From assembly GCF_020164595.1 (NCBI RefSeq), contig NZ_JAIQZE010000009.1, forward strand, positions 62,001-126,000: DNA of 64,000 nucleotides, given 5' to 3'. The DNA is from Psychroflexus longus. Its GTDB lineage: Bacteria > Bacteroidota > Bacteroidia > Flavobacteriales > Flavobacteriaceae. This document shows, one piece after another, positions 1 through 8,390 of the stretch (position 1 is its first letter; the number at the start of each line of letters is the position of its first letter). The translations under genes were made by a program, and so were the position numbers. Under the pieces are notes generated by a model. The model was not told where the DNA came from. It saw only the letters and a list, made by a program, of their open reading frames with translations, and did not search any database.

Positions 1-2342
1 GTTTGTCCATTTTCCTGACGATAGACATCTATAAAGTCATCTTTATCTGTAGCCGTTAAAACCGAAACTTCACTTATAATGTCATAATACTGATCAGCAT
101 AATTTACCAAATGACCTAATCTAGATTCGAAAATTGAAATGAGGGTTTTTGTTTTTTCCTTGTTGATTTCTTCCGGTAGTTTAGAAAAAGCCTTTTGAAT
201 CACTTCATCTGTTAAATGCTCTTGAATGTATTTAGCTTCTTTAACCCAATCTTCCTTGGTAGCATTTCTGATAATCATTCTGTCTAAACTCAAGCCAGAA
301 GTATTTAAACCTTTTAGATTCTCAATGTCTCCAGTGTAAGGTTGAAATTTTTTGGGAGCAGAACTTATTGTTCTCAGCACATTAAAAAATCCACCATCAA
401 AATTGGCAAAAACCTGATCTCTATCTCGAGGAATAGGTTTAAAAATTCTATCACCATTTTCAAGTTCGAATTCGGACCAGCGCCATTGGTCCTCATGCCT
501 GTCCCAATCGCCTAAAAGCATATCAAATAATCGAGCCCTTAGATAATTGGATTCATCGAGCTTATATTTTTCATCCCTTCTCAAGCGCTCTATCATGTCA
601 GCAGTGCTTACAATATCATGATTGGGATTCCCAAAAACATCAGTACCCATCCAATGCTCCTCTGGACGTTCTTCAATCATATATAATTGATTACCGTGTA
701 CTTGGTTAAATTTTCCCAATGCCTTTTGTTTGGGAATATATACCAATTGAGGATTGGTGTGGTATACCCCGATAGCATCGGATAAATCCGGTATTGCCAT
801 GAACCCAAAAGGATGGGCGGCGGTCAGAAAATCAAGAAGTGCTTCTTGTACAACTGTATCATCAAATTCATTATACAGGTTTTTATCAGGATAAACAAAC
901 TGCTGAAGCAATCTTACAGCATCTTTTCTGATTTGTCTTATATTATATTCTCTGCCGTTTTTATCATTGAGTCGAAGAGAATTGGTTTGCATCCCACCTC
1001 CCATTCGCATCGACTCCAAACCCCCGTAAGCAGTATCTATCTTCAACACGGGAACTGTGATCTGGCGAGTGTACAGGTCTCTGTAATGCTGACCCCAAAC
1101 GCTTTCATAAAAACCTGTTCTATCGGTTTTTACATCTTCATATACTGAAGTAGTAACTGTTTCTGGGAAATTTTCAGGAAGACTTTCCAGGTCATAATTC
1201 TTTTCCCCTTCATAAATTTCTGTTTGAAAAATAAGTTCAGGTTCTTTATTATCTGCAGAATAAAATTGGACCCATGAAGAGCCATCATCAAAAACATCAA
1301 ACACTGCAAAACCATAACCCGGATAAGCAAACACTCCGTCAAGCCCTAATTTAGCATAAGACTTTTTGGAGCCAGATCCGGAAACAATCTGCTTGATCTT
1401 ATCATGCTCTATGTATTGCAAACTATGTTCATGTCCCGATGCAAAAACCACTCTATTCCAGCGACTGGCTATTGCTGAAATTCGTTTGACCATAGATTGG
1501 TATTGATTGTTCTGCGTATCTTGAACTGAAACTCCACCGGAAACCCTTATTAGAGTAGCCAAAGAAGCTAAGCCAGGCAAAGGGAATTTTCGTTGTGATG
1601 GAAACAAGTGCTTTGAGAATTCATAAGTCCCTCCATGAACTCCGTTGGTATAAAGCGGGTGATGTAAAGCAACAAGTGTAGTTTTATTTTGATTTTTTTT
1701 CAGTTCCGTTTCAAATTCCTCGTAGAATTGATCCAGAGTTTTGATTTCATCACAATTTCTATTGATCAGAGGATTTTGATCCCAGTTAGCAAGAATCCAT
1801 TGTGAATCCAAAATAATAAGATGAACATCATCTGAAATATCCACAGATGATAGTCCGCATCCGGGATTTGGCAACCAGGGTTCATCCTGGTCTGTCAAAA
1901 CTTTCTTGATTTGTTTTTCTTGATTCTCTAAAGACTGTATCCCCTCAGAATACCAATCGTGATTTCCTGGAATAAAATGAACATCACCTTCAAAAAAGGT
2001 AAGGTTTGACGTTTGTCTGTCAATAATTTCTTTGGCTTGATTGCGGTTTTCCTCTCCTTTGCTTGGAAGGCCTGCTGGATAAATATTATCTCCGAGAATG
2101 ATGACCTTATCATCTTGAGTATCTAGAGATTTTGCAAAGTCCTTAAAAGCTAAAATACCAGGTGGTGCATCTTCTAGTTTTTCGTAACCTGTATCACCAA
2201 TTAGATAGAAACGTTGAGAAAGTTTTTTGTCTGCGGGGTAAGCTGTTGATTGAAATTTTTCTAAATTTTTATATTTAACTTCGTATGTTGCACATGCACT
2301 AAACATTAATCCAAATACGATGAGTACTAATTTGTTTTTCAT
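1..2342 (-). CDS. Metallophosphoesterase lipoprotein, 3' part outside window
   Basis: This is a long reading frame of about 780 visible codons with no in-frame stop; it continues past the left edge. The start ATG gives a short lipoprotein signal peptide ending in FSACATYE, so the protein should be lipid-anchored outside the inner membrane. Calcineurin-like phosphoesterase motifs follow in order: GDTG near residue 50, GDNIYP near 80, GNHDW at 126-130, HHP, and GHEH. They predict a two-metal phosphohydrolase domain over roughly residues 45-350. The remainder is not recognised from motifs. Family knowledge suggests that large Bacteroidota members end in an outer-membrane beta-barrel, which cannot be seen here. 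I checked the frame at four points along the gene and found no frameshift. The substrate is unknown. It is divergent from the HD gene, with only 39 bp between the two starts. Confidence 0.85.
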   Translation of the reverse strand, partial: MKNKLVLIVFGLMFSACATYEVKYKNLEKFQSTAYPADKKLSQRFYLIGDTGYEKLEDAPPGILAFKDFAKSLDTQDDKVIILGDNIYPAGLPSKGEENRNQAKEIIDRQTSNLTFFEGDVHFIPGNHDWYSEGIQSLENQEKQIKKVLTDQDEPWLPNPGCGLSSVDISDDVHLIILDSQWILANWDQNPLINRNCDEIKTLDQFYEEFETELKKNQNKTTLVALHHPLYTNGVHGGTYEFSKHLFPSQRKFPLPGLASLATLIRVSGGVSVQDTQNNQYQSMVKRISAIASRWNRVVFASGHEHSLQYIEHDKIKQIVSGSGSKKSYAKLGLDGVFAYPGYGFAVFDVFDDGSSWVQFYSADNKEPELIFQTEIYEGEKNYDLESLPENFPETVTTSVYEDVKTDRTGFYESVWGQHYRDLYTRQITVPVLKIDTAYGGLESMRMGGGMQTNSLRLNDKNGREYNIRQIRKDAVRLLQQFVYPDKNLYNEFDDTVVQEALLDFLTAAHPFGFMAIPDLSDAIGVYHTNPQLVYIPKQKALGKFNQVHGNQLYMIEERPEEHWMGTDVFGNPNHDIVSTADMIERLRRDEKYKLDESNYLRARLFDMLLGDWDRHEDQWRWSEFELENGDRIFKPIPRDRDQVFANFDGGFFNVLRTISSAPKKFQPYTGDIENLKGLNTSGLSLDRMIIRNATKEDWVKEAKYIQEHLTDEVIQKAFSKLPEEINKEKTKTLISIFESRLGHLVNYADQYYDIISEVSVLTATDKDDFIDVYRQENGQ

Positions 2343-2381
2343 TTAAAATAATTTAATTGGTAGTCGATAAAATTCCAGAAA

Positions 2382-3563
2382 ATGACAGATCTCATTTCAA
2401 AAACTGAATCTTTTGTACTTCAATTATTCAAAGATAAGTTATCTAATATATATGTGTATCACAATTTCAATCACACCAAGAGAGTTGTTGAAAGTGCTGA
2501 ATATTTAGCTGAACAAAAAAATCTAAATGAAGAGGACAAACTTATACTTCTTCTTTCCGCTTGGTTACATGATACAGGTTATACAGTTTCTGAGAATCAA
2601 CATGAAGAAGAAAGTAAGCAGATAGCCAGAGAGTTTCTGGAGGCGAATGATGTACCTCAGGATATTATTGGATCTGTACAGAAAACAATTGGTGTAACAA
2701 AAATTGGAGCACAGCCTACTTCTGAAATCGAAAAAGTAATTAAAGATGCAGATTGCTCTCACTTTGCTAAAGAGTATTTTAAAGAAGTGAGCGAACTTTT
2801 AAGACAAGAATTGCGTTTACGCGGACAAGACTACAATGCCGATGAATGGATGAATTTGAATATTGAAATGCTCTCCTTTAAGCATCAGTATTATACCGAT
2901 TTTGCTGTGAAAAACTGGAGTGCTGCCAAACAGGAAAACCTCATCAATCTTGTTGAAGAAAAAGAAAAAACTAAAAGAAAGAAAGAAAAGGACAAACTAA
3001 AAGCTAAGTATAAGGCTCAATATAAAAACGACAATCCAGAGAGAAGTATTCAAACGCTCTTCAGAACTACTTTGAGAAACCACCTTAAACTAAGTGATAT
3101 TGCAGATACGAAGGCAAATATTCTATTGTCTGTAAATGCTATCATTATTTCTTTAGCCTTGGCGAATATTATTCCGAAGTTGGACAATCCAAGCAATCAG
3201 CATTTAATGATTCCTACGTTGATTTTGATTTGTTTTAGTGTCGCCGCCATCATACTTTCTATTTTATCAACCAGACCCAATGTCACGTCTGGGGAATTCA
3301 CCAAAGAACAGGTCGAAAAAAGAGATGTGAACATCTTATTTTTTGGTAATTTTCATAAAATGACTTTCGAAAATTACTTATGGGGCGTAAAAGAAATCCT
3401 TAAAGACAAAGATTATGTTTACGAAGCTTTGGTGAAAGACCTTTATCTACTCGGTAAAGTTTTAGAGAGGAAATACAGATTACTCAGAATTACTTACACT
3501 ATATTTATGGCTGGTATTATCATATCTGTTGTTAGTTTTTTTATCGCTTTTTATATGATGTAA
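2382..3563 (+). CDS. HD phosphohydrolase fused to Pycsar-effector-like (PycTM, DUF5706) membrane domain
   Basis: A 393-residue protein with two parts. Residues about 1-200 form an HD-type metal-dependent phosphohydrolase domain: H31, the H63-D64 doublet in LHDTGY, H74 and D124 are the expected metal ligands. A lysine/glutamate-rich coiled stretch at about 190-215 links to the C-terminal part. That part has two membrane helices (about 247-267 and 275-296), a cytosolic segment with FFGNF, and a third helix at 370-393. The segment LSDIADTKANILLSVN is typical of PycTM/DUF5706, the membrane module of Pycsar effectors and related nucleotide-conflict proteins. No nucleotide cyclase or CD-NTase lies in the window, so a defence role is only inferred. 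It could equally be a housekeeping enzyme that hydrolyses a signalling nucleotide at the membrane. Confidence 0.85.
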   Translation: MTDLISKTESFVLQLFKDKLSNIYVYHNFNHTKRVVESAEYLAEQKNLNEEDKLILLLSAWLHDTGYTVSENQHEEESKQIAREFLEANDVPQDIIGSVQKTIGVTKIGAQPTSEIEKVIKDADCSHFAKEYFKEVSELLRQELRLRGQDYNADEWMNLNIEMLSFKHQYYTDFAVKNWSAAKQENLINLVEEKEKTKRKKEKDKLKAKYKAQYKNDNPERSIQTLFRTTLRNHLKLSDIADTKANILLSVNAIIISLALANIIPKLDNPSNQHLMIPTLILICFSVAAIILSILSTRPNVTSGEFTKEQVEKRDVNILFFGNFHKMTFENYLWGVKEILKDKDYVYEALVKDLYLLGKVLERKYRLLRITYTIFMAGIIISVVSFFIAFYMM

Positions 3564-3608
3564 TAGCAACCTTATTGATTTCTTTTCATCTACTCAACTT
3601 ATTACTTA

Positions 3609-3624
3609 TAAGTCATCTGACTTA
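3609..3624. promoter_or_regulatory. Short inverted repeat TAAGTCA-TC-TGACTTA
   Basis: Seven-base perfect arms separated by two bases lie between the HD-PycTM gene and the small membrane-protein gene. No T-run follows, so it is not a standard terminator. It could be an operator for the downstream gene, or chance. Confidence 0.25.
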
Positions 3625-3668
3625 AGACTATTCCAATATAAAAACCAATACTCACACAAATCAAATCC

Positions 3669-3989
3669 ATGAAAAAACTAATATTAGTCATTGTTCTTAT
3701 TCTCATTTTTGGCTATCCTGTAAGTTATTATTTAAGTTCAGAGACCATCAAAGCCGTAATAAGTGATAAGGAGAGAATTACAACCGGTACCGGTGAGGAT
3801 ATGGAAAGTAAATTTCTGGTTTATGGTGAGGAAGAGGTTTTTGAAAATACCGATAGTTGGCTTTATTTTAAATTTGACAGCGCTGATGTGCAAAATCAAA
3901 TACACCTAGACAAAACCAACAAAATAAAAGTAGCCGGATGGAGAGTGCCTTTCTTTTCCTGGTACAGAAATGTGATCAGCGTAGAGTAA
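3669..3989 (+). CDS. Small single-pass membrane protein, DUF1523-like
   Basis: A 106-residue protein with one N-terminal hydrophobic segment (about 3-23) that is either a signal anchor or an uncleaved signal peptide. A compact soluble domain of about 80 residues follows. The pattern KERI..G......KFLVY......FENTDS...KF.S.D and the C-terminal GWRVPFFSWYRN resemble short proteins found in bacteria and some phages that carry the DUF1523 label. I am not certain of that assignment and no function is known to me. It lies 105 bp after the HD-PycTM gene and 31 bp before the beta-barrel gene, on the same strand, so it may be co-transcribed with either. Confidence 0.6.
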   Translation: MKKLILVIVLILIFGYPVSYYLSSETIKAVISDKERITTGTGEDMESKFLVYGEEEVFENTDSWLYFKFDSADVQNQIHLDKTNKIKVAGWRVPFFSWYRNVISVE

Positions 3990-4020
3990 ATTTTCAAATC
4001 AAAATCAGAATAAACTTATT

Positions 4021-4686
4021 ATGAAAAAACATTTAATTCAATTTGTGATTTTATTGTTGAGTACAACCTGCTTTTCACAAAATGATTTCTCTTATGGTAT
4101 TAAGGCTGGAGTCAATTTTGCTAGCGCCCACGGAGAAGCTTCAGACTCTAATTCGCAAATAGGATATGACGAAAGCCGAACTAGTTTTCACGCTGGAGTT
4201 ATTTCAGAATTATCTCTTTCAAATAAATTTTCATTACAAACGGAATTATTATACTCTCAAGTTGGAGTAAATTACGCTTATGATAACAGACCTGCTGATG
4301 GAGCAAAAGTAGATTCTGATTTAAATTTGGATTACATCACCCTAGCTATTCTTGGCAAATACCAAGTTTATAAAAGCTTAAGCATTGAAGCTGGGCCACA
4401 GCTAGGTTACATACTAAATGCAAATGTGGAACAGAACCGGTCTTTTTTCTCGCAGATTGGAGGTGGTTCTGAAACCGTATTTAATGAAAAAAATGATATA
4501 AAAGATGACATTAATAATTTTGACTTCGGCTTTGCTTTAGGTTCTAGTTATGAACTAAATAATGGCTTGTTTATTCAATTAAGATATGTCTTGGGATTAT
4601 CTGAAATCCCTAAAAACGAAAATCAAACGTTATCCACCGACCTAAAAAATGCAGTTTTTCAACTTTCTCTAGGCTATAAGTTTTAA
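4021..4686 (+). CDS. Outer membrane beta-barrel protein, PorT-like
   Basis: A 221-residue protein with a cleavable signal peptide (residues 1-20, cleavage after CFS). Alternating hydrophobic strands follow, opening with SYGIKAGVNFAS and closing with FQLSLGYKF, whose terminal aromatic residue is typical of outer-membrane barrels. Size and pattern match the small outer-membrane beta-barrel family common in Bacteroidota (PorT-like). The individual role is not predictable. Its stop codon overlaps the stop of the convergent GAF gene by 4 bp. Confidence 0.75.
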   Translation: MKKHLIQFVILLLSTTCFSQNDFSYGIKAGVNFASAHGEASDSNSQIGYDESRTSFHAGVISELSLSNKFSLQTELLYSQVGVNYAYDNRPADGAKVDSDLNLDYITLAILGKYQVYKSLSIEAGPQLGYILNANVEQNRSFFSQIGGGSETVFNEKNDIKDDINNFDFGFALGSSYELNNGLFIQLRYVLGLSEIPKNENQTLSTDLKNAVFQLSLGYKF

Positions 4687-7052
4687 TTCAAAGATTTTAT
4701 TAAGCTTTCATAAGTGACTCTTTTTTCACTTGAATCTCCTTTATGGTACAAAATCCCAACGCGTATAGCCTTCAATCCAGATACACCTTGCAAATCTTCC
4801 ACATCTAGAATTTCCACCTCTTCATTCAGGTATTTCTTTCTTTGTAAATAACTAATATATTTAAGGTACTCATCTTGAGTTTCATTTTGAGAATAGATAA
4901 TTGTCAACTTCCCTTTACTTGTCACTCGTTCTTGTGAATTTTTAACAAAAGCCTTGTCGATTCTCTTCTTGATGATTTCATATCTCGCATTGTAAGAACC
5001 ATCTACATCAAAATGTTTTTCGTCCATTCTATAATGAATGGTTAACGTATTATTGAACGCTAATAGGAGTGACCTTGAACTCAACTTGAAATTTTTGGTC
5101 TCCTGAATTTCATAAAAGCGATTTTCCATTTCGCACATAACTGTAATTTGCCATAATCTTAGATTTTGCAAAACAACTTCATTGAAGTTACGGTCTTTTA
5201 CTATCGATTGGCCTATGTACATATTATGCTCCACTCCATCTGTCTTGTAGCGATCAAAATAATGCGGAAATAACTTCTGTGCTTCAACTTGTTTCAAATC
5301 TATAAAACCAGCCATACAGGAATTTATTCTTGAAATTGTTTCATCAAATTCATCTCTGTTTTTATGAAAGGTTTTATTTCCTTGCTCAATTTTATTGAAA
5401 TAATGCTCAACTAGGTTTTGGCAACTCGGCACATTGGCTTTAATGTGTTTTAGAACAGGAAGTATGTCATTTCTTAATAGTTGCTCTACCTTTTCTTCAG
5501 TTGAAGCTGAAATCCCGTTTGATAAATGAGAAAGGGAATCTGTAATTCTATAGCCTAACTGTTCATAAACTGGAAGTGGCTGGACTTCAAATGCAGAGTT
5601 TATAATGTCCAGAACTTTGTTGAGCTGATGTATTAAATCGTTTTGTATGGCGGAGTTTCTTTGTGTAGATGAATCCGCAATATCAATTTGACCGAAAAGC
5701 GGGTAAACCTCATGAAAATAAATTTCTTTCAGTTCATTGTCTTCTGAAGTCTCATAGAATAATTTCTCAGCCTCTTCTTCAAATTTCCATTCTACACTTG
5801 GATGTATAGAAGTATATTCGCTTTGGATTATGGCTTTAATCCTATTTTGCTTTTCCTGCTCGTAATTTTCAACCGTTTCTGCTATGTAAGGCACGATATC
5901 GTCAAGCTTGGTTGCATTAATATTATTTAGGTCATTTTTAGAATAGCTAACTAATTCAAGGATGGCAAGAAGTTTATTGTTTTTACTTACGGGAGCTAGA
6001 ATAACAGACTGAATCCCTTTAGATTTCAAGTGATCTGCAAATTTATTACCTGGATTTTTTTCAGAATAAGAATCAACATCTGTTATACTGAAGTATTTGT
6101 GTTGATCAACAATTGCTTTATATGCCCCGTGACAAAAAGCCTCACGGCAACCATTGTCCGATATTGAGTCCAAAATGAAACTGTCTATAAAATTGGAATG
6201 GCTATGCTGAAATGTCTCTTTTTCATCATTGAATAGGGCGAAGCCAAATTCAAGTTTTGGTAGTCTGAAAATTGACTTTAAAATATTAGCCATTTTCAAC
6301 GTAACAGCTTTTGAATCGGATAAAATATTGTTGTTGAGTAGAAGAGTTTTAATTTCAGAAATACTATTATCCGCAGTGACATCGGTTAAATTTAAGATTG
6401 CAAAGCCTTTAAAAATCCAGGAATTAGGAGGAAATTTTTCCTTCCAAAATTCAATATCATTGTGTCTGTTTAGTAATTCATCAACATCTTTAGGCGTAAT
6501 TTTAACAGCATTTTCAGTAGGAATTAATTCTACGAAATCTGCATTTACAAAGAGTCTGTAATTTTTTAGGTGACCATCAGCATCTGGAACATCATAATAT
6601 TCTGGCCTAAAGAAATCAATATTGTAACTATAATAGGTATTTAGAATAATGATGCAGGCCAGGATATAATCTTTTTCAATATTGAAGTTTCTCGGCAAAA
6701 ATTCAAATCCTTCATATGGAACCGCATTCAGTATTGACTCAAAGCGTTTTGTTTTTCTGAACATTTTATTTCGGAAGGGAACCGTTGCCACTTTAATCTC
6801 ATTATGAGTCAAAACATCTGGAAACAAATCATCTAGCAATATTTTGATTTGCTTCTCGTAAGGCTTTAGGTTTTCATAATCTTCAATTCCGTCAAAAAGC
6901 TCAGGATAAGACTCCGAATAATCCAATATACCTTGAATATATTTCTTCGAAATTGGATTGCTTTCAGTTTCTAATCGCTTTTGAAAATTATCGCGAATTT
7001 TTTGAAAGCTAAGCTTTATCTTAAATGGGTAAATATCTTTATAACGATCCAT
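4683..7052 (-). CDS. GAF domain-containing protein
   Basis: A 789-residue cytosolic protein without signal peptide or membrane segment. A GAF-like sensory fold covers about residues 290-410, including the stretch around SVILAPVSKNNKLLAILEL. The flanking regions are mainly helical and not recognised. The start is set at the ATG at 7052; a TTG 21 bp further upstream would add seven residues. Large proteins of this kind recur in Flavobacteriia and are annotated only by the GAF domain. A role in binding a small ligand is an inference; no output domain such as a kinase or cyclase is visible. Confidence 0.7.
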   Translation of the reverse strand: MDRYKDIYPFKIKLSFQKIRDNFQKRLETESNPISKKYIQGILDYSESYPELFDGIEDYENLKPYEKQIKILLDDLFPDVLTHNEIKVATVPFRNKMFRKTKRFESILNAVPYEGFEFLPRNFNIEKDYILACIIILNTYYSYNIDFFRPEYYDVPDADGHLKNYRLFVNADFVELIPTENAVKITPKDVDELLNRHNDIEFWKEKFPPNSWIFKGFAILNLTDVTADNSISEIKTLLLNNNILSDSKAVTLKMANILKSIFRLPKLEFGFALFNDEKETFQHSHSNFIDSFILDSISDNGCREAFCHGAYKAIVDQHKYFSITDVDSYSEKNPGNKFADHLKSKGIQSVILAPVSKNNKLLAILELVSYSKNDLNNINATKLDDIVPYIAETVENYEQEKQNRIKAIIQSEYTSIHPSVEWKFEEEAEKLFYETSEDNELKEIYFHEVYPLFGQIDIADSSTQRNSAIQNDLIHQLNKVLDIINSAFEVQPLPVYEQLGYRITDSLSHLSNGISASTEEKVEQLLRNDILPVLKHIKANVPSCQNLVEHYFNKIEQGNKTFHKNRDEFDETISRINSCMAGFIDLKQVEAQKLFPHYFDRYKTDGVEHNMYIGQSIVKDRNFNEVVLQNLRLWQITVMCEMENRFYEIQETKNFKLSSRSLLLAFNNTLTIHYRMDEKHFDVDGSYNARYEIIKKRIDKAFVKNSQERVTSKGKLTIIYSQNETQDEYLKYISYLQRKKYLNEEVEILDVEDLQGVSGLKAIRVGILYHKGDSSEKRVTYESLIKSLN

Positions 7053-7173
7053 ATCTAAATGTAATGAATACAATACTATCTATAAAATGAAGATTGAACT
7101 TTTTACTTAAGATAGATTTACCATCTCTAGCCAATTTCTTCTTTAGTTATTACCCTACTCTGCTTGAGTATGC

Positions 7174-7181
7174 TATTTTTG
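7174..7181 (+). promoter_or_regulatory. -7 box TATTTTTG for the TlpA-type lipoprotein gene
   Basis: Matches the Bacteroidota consensus TAnnTTTG and ends 18 bp before the ATG. No convincing TTG -33 element stands at the usual spacing. Confidence 0.55.
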
Positions 7182-7199
7182 TAAATAAAATTATTTAAA

Positions 7200-8306
7200 A
7201 TGAAACTATTTTTCAGTCTCTCTTTACTTCTTCTTTTGGCAAGTTGTAATTCTCCTGGCCCCACGCTAGAAGCAACCATCGATAATGTTCCCGATGGAAC
7301 CGATGTTTATCTTACACACCTAGGACCGCAGAATATTCCTATTCCTGCCGATACTACTCAGGTACAAAACAATTCATTTGAATTTGAATTTGAGGAATCC
7401 AACCAACAAATCAATCTTATAAAAATTGAAGGTGTTAATGGTAATATCATCTTCATCAAGGATAATGAGAATATCAAAATAGAAGCTAATCGGGAGAATC
7501 TCAGAGAATCCAAAATAGAAGGTGGTATGCACAATGAATTATTAAACGATTATCTGGATTTGATCGTTAATTTTTCTGAAAGGGGCAATGAATTAAATAA
7601 AAAGCGGCAGGAAGCACTTAAGAGGAACGATGAAATTGCGGTACTTGACTTAGAATTAGATGCTGAAGAAATAAAAGAAGAGGCTAAACAATCCACTTTA
7701 GAATTTATTAAAGAGAATAATAATTCTATAGTTGGCATGATGGCTTTGTCTGACGTGATGAATTCTAAAACAGTTCCACTTAACAAGATGAAGTCTTTGT
7801 ATGACAATTTTGAAGATGAGGTAAAAGATACCCCCCTTGGAAAAATGCTTGGACAAAATATTGCTAAAATTGGCGCTACAGATATTGGTGCTGAAGCACC
7901 AAAATTCTCGGGACCTACCCCACAAGGAAATGAGCTATCTCTGCAAGATGCTATGGGAAAAGTAACTCTTATAGATTTTTGGGCGTCCTGGTGCAGACCG
8001 TGTAGGGTTGAAAATCCAAATATTGTAAGTATTTACAATGATTATAAAGATAGAGGATTTACCGTTGTTGGTATCTCCTTGGACAAACCCAATAACAAAG
8101 ATTCATGGATAAAAGCTATAGAAGATGATAACCTTGAGTGGAATCACATATCCAATCTAAAATACTGGCAAGAACCTATTGCTCAAAAATATGGGGTGAA
8201 AGCTATTCCTGCAGCATTTTTAATTGATGAAAATGGAATAATCATAGGAAAAGACCTAAGAGGCAACGACTTGAGAGAAAAAGTAGAAGAAGTTTTAGGA
8301 AACTAA
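7200..8306 (+). CDS. TlpA family thiol-disulfide reductase lipoprotein (DUF4369 N-domain)
   Basis: A 368-residue lipoprotein with lipobox LLASC at residues 12-16. The N-terminal half (about 20-215) is the DUF4369-like beta-rich and helical module usual in Bacteroidota TlpA proteins. The C-terminal thioredoxin fold begins near residue 228 and carries the redox motif WCRPC (C265, C268), with a cis-proline region in AIPAAFLID. It should reduce or isomerise disulfides on the periplasmic side of the envelope; the partner is unknown. It has its own promoter and is followed by a strong hairpin terminator, so it is probably a single-gene unit. No cytochrome c maturation genes are nearby. Confidence 0.88.
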   Translation: MKLFFSLSLLLLLASCNSPGPTLEATIDNVPDGTDVYLTHLGPQNIPIPADTTQVQNNSFEFEFEESNQQINLIKIEGVNGNIIFIKDNENIKIEANRENLRESKIEGGMHNELLNDYLDLIVNFSERGNELNKKRQEALKRNDEIAVLDLELDAEEIKEEAKQSTLEFIKENNNSIVGMMALSDVMNSKTVPLNKMKSLYDNFEDEVKDTPLGKMLGQNIAKIGATDIGAEAPKFSGPTPQGNELSLQDAMGKVTLIDFWASWCRPCRVENPNIVSIYNDYKDRGFTVVGISLDKPNNKDSWIKAIEDDNLEWNHISNLKYWQEPIAQKYGVKAIPAAFLIDENGIIIGKDLRGNDLREKVEEVLGN

Positions 8307-8334
8307 AAGTTCATTGAAAATTCAAACATAAGCG

Positions 8335-8368
8335 GGCAGTTCTTAGAGAATTGCCCTCTTTTGTTTTA
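8335..8368 (+). terminator. Rho-independent terminator after the TlpA gene
   Basis: Ten-base stem (gggcagttct / agaattgccc, one G-U pair) with a three-base loop, followed by the T-rich tail TCTTTTGTTTT. Confidence 0.75.
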
Positions 8369-8390
8369 TAAATTTTTGCTTTATCCTTTC

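Noticed and set aside
1-2342. Apparent absence of one long ORF, suggesting a broken metallophosphoesterase gene
   Set aside because: The minus-strand frame is open from the ATG at 2342 to the left edge; frame checks near 1979, 1379 and 59 agree. It is cut only by the window border.
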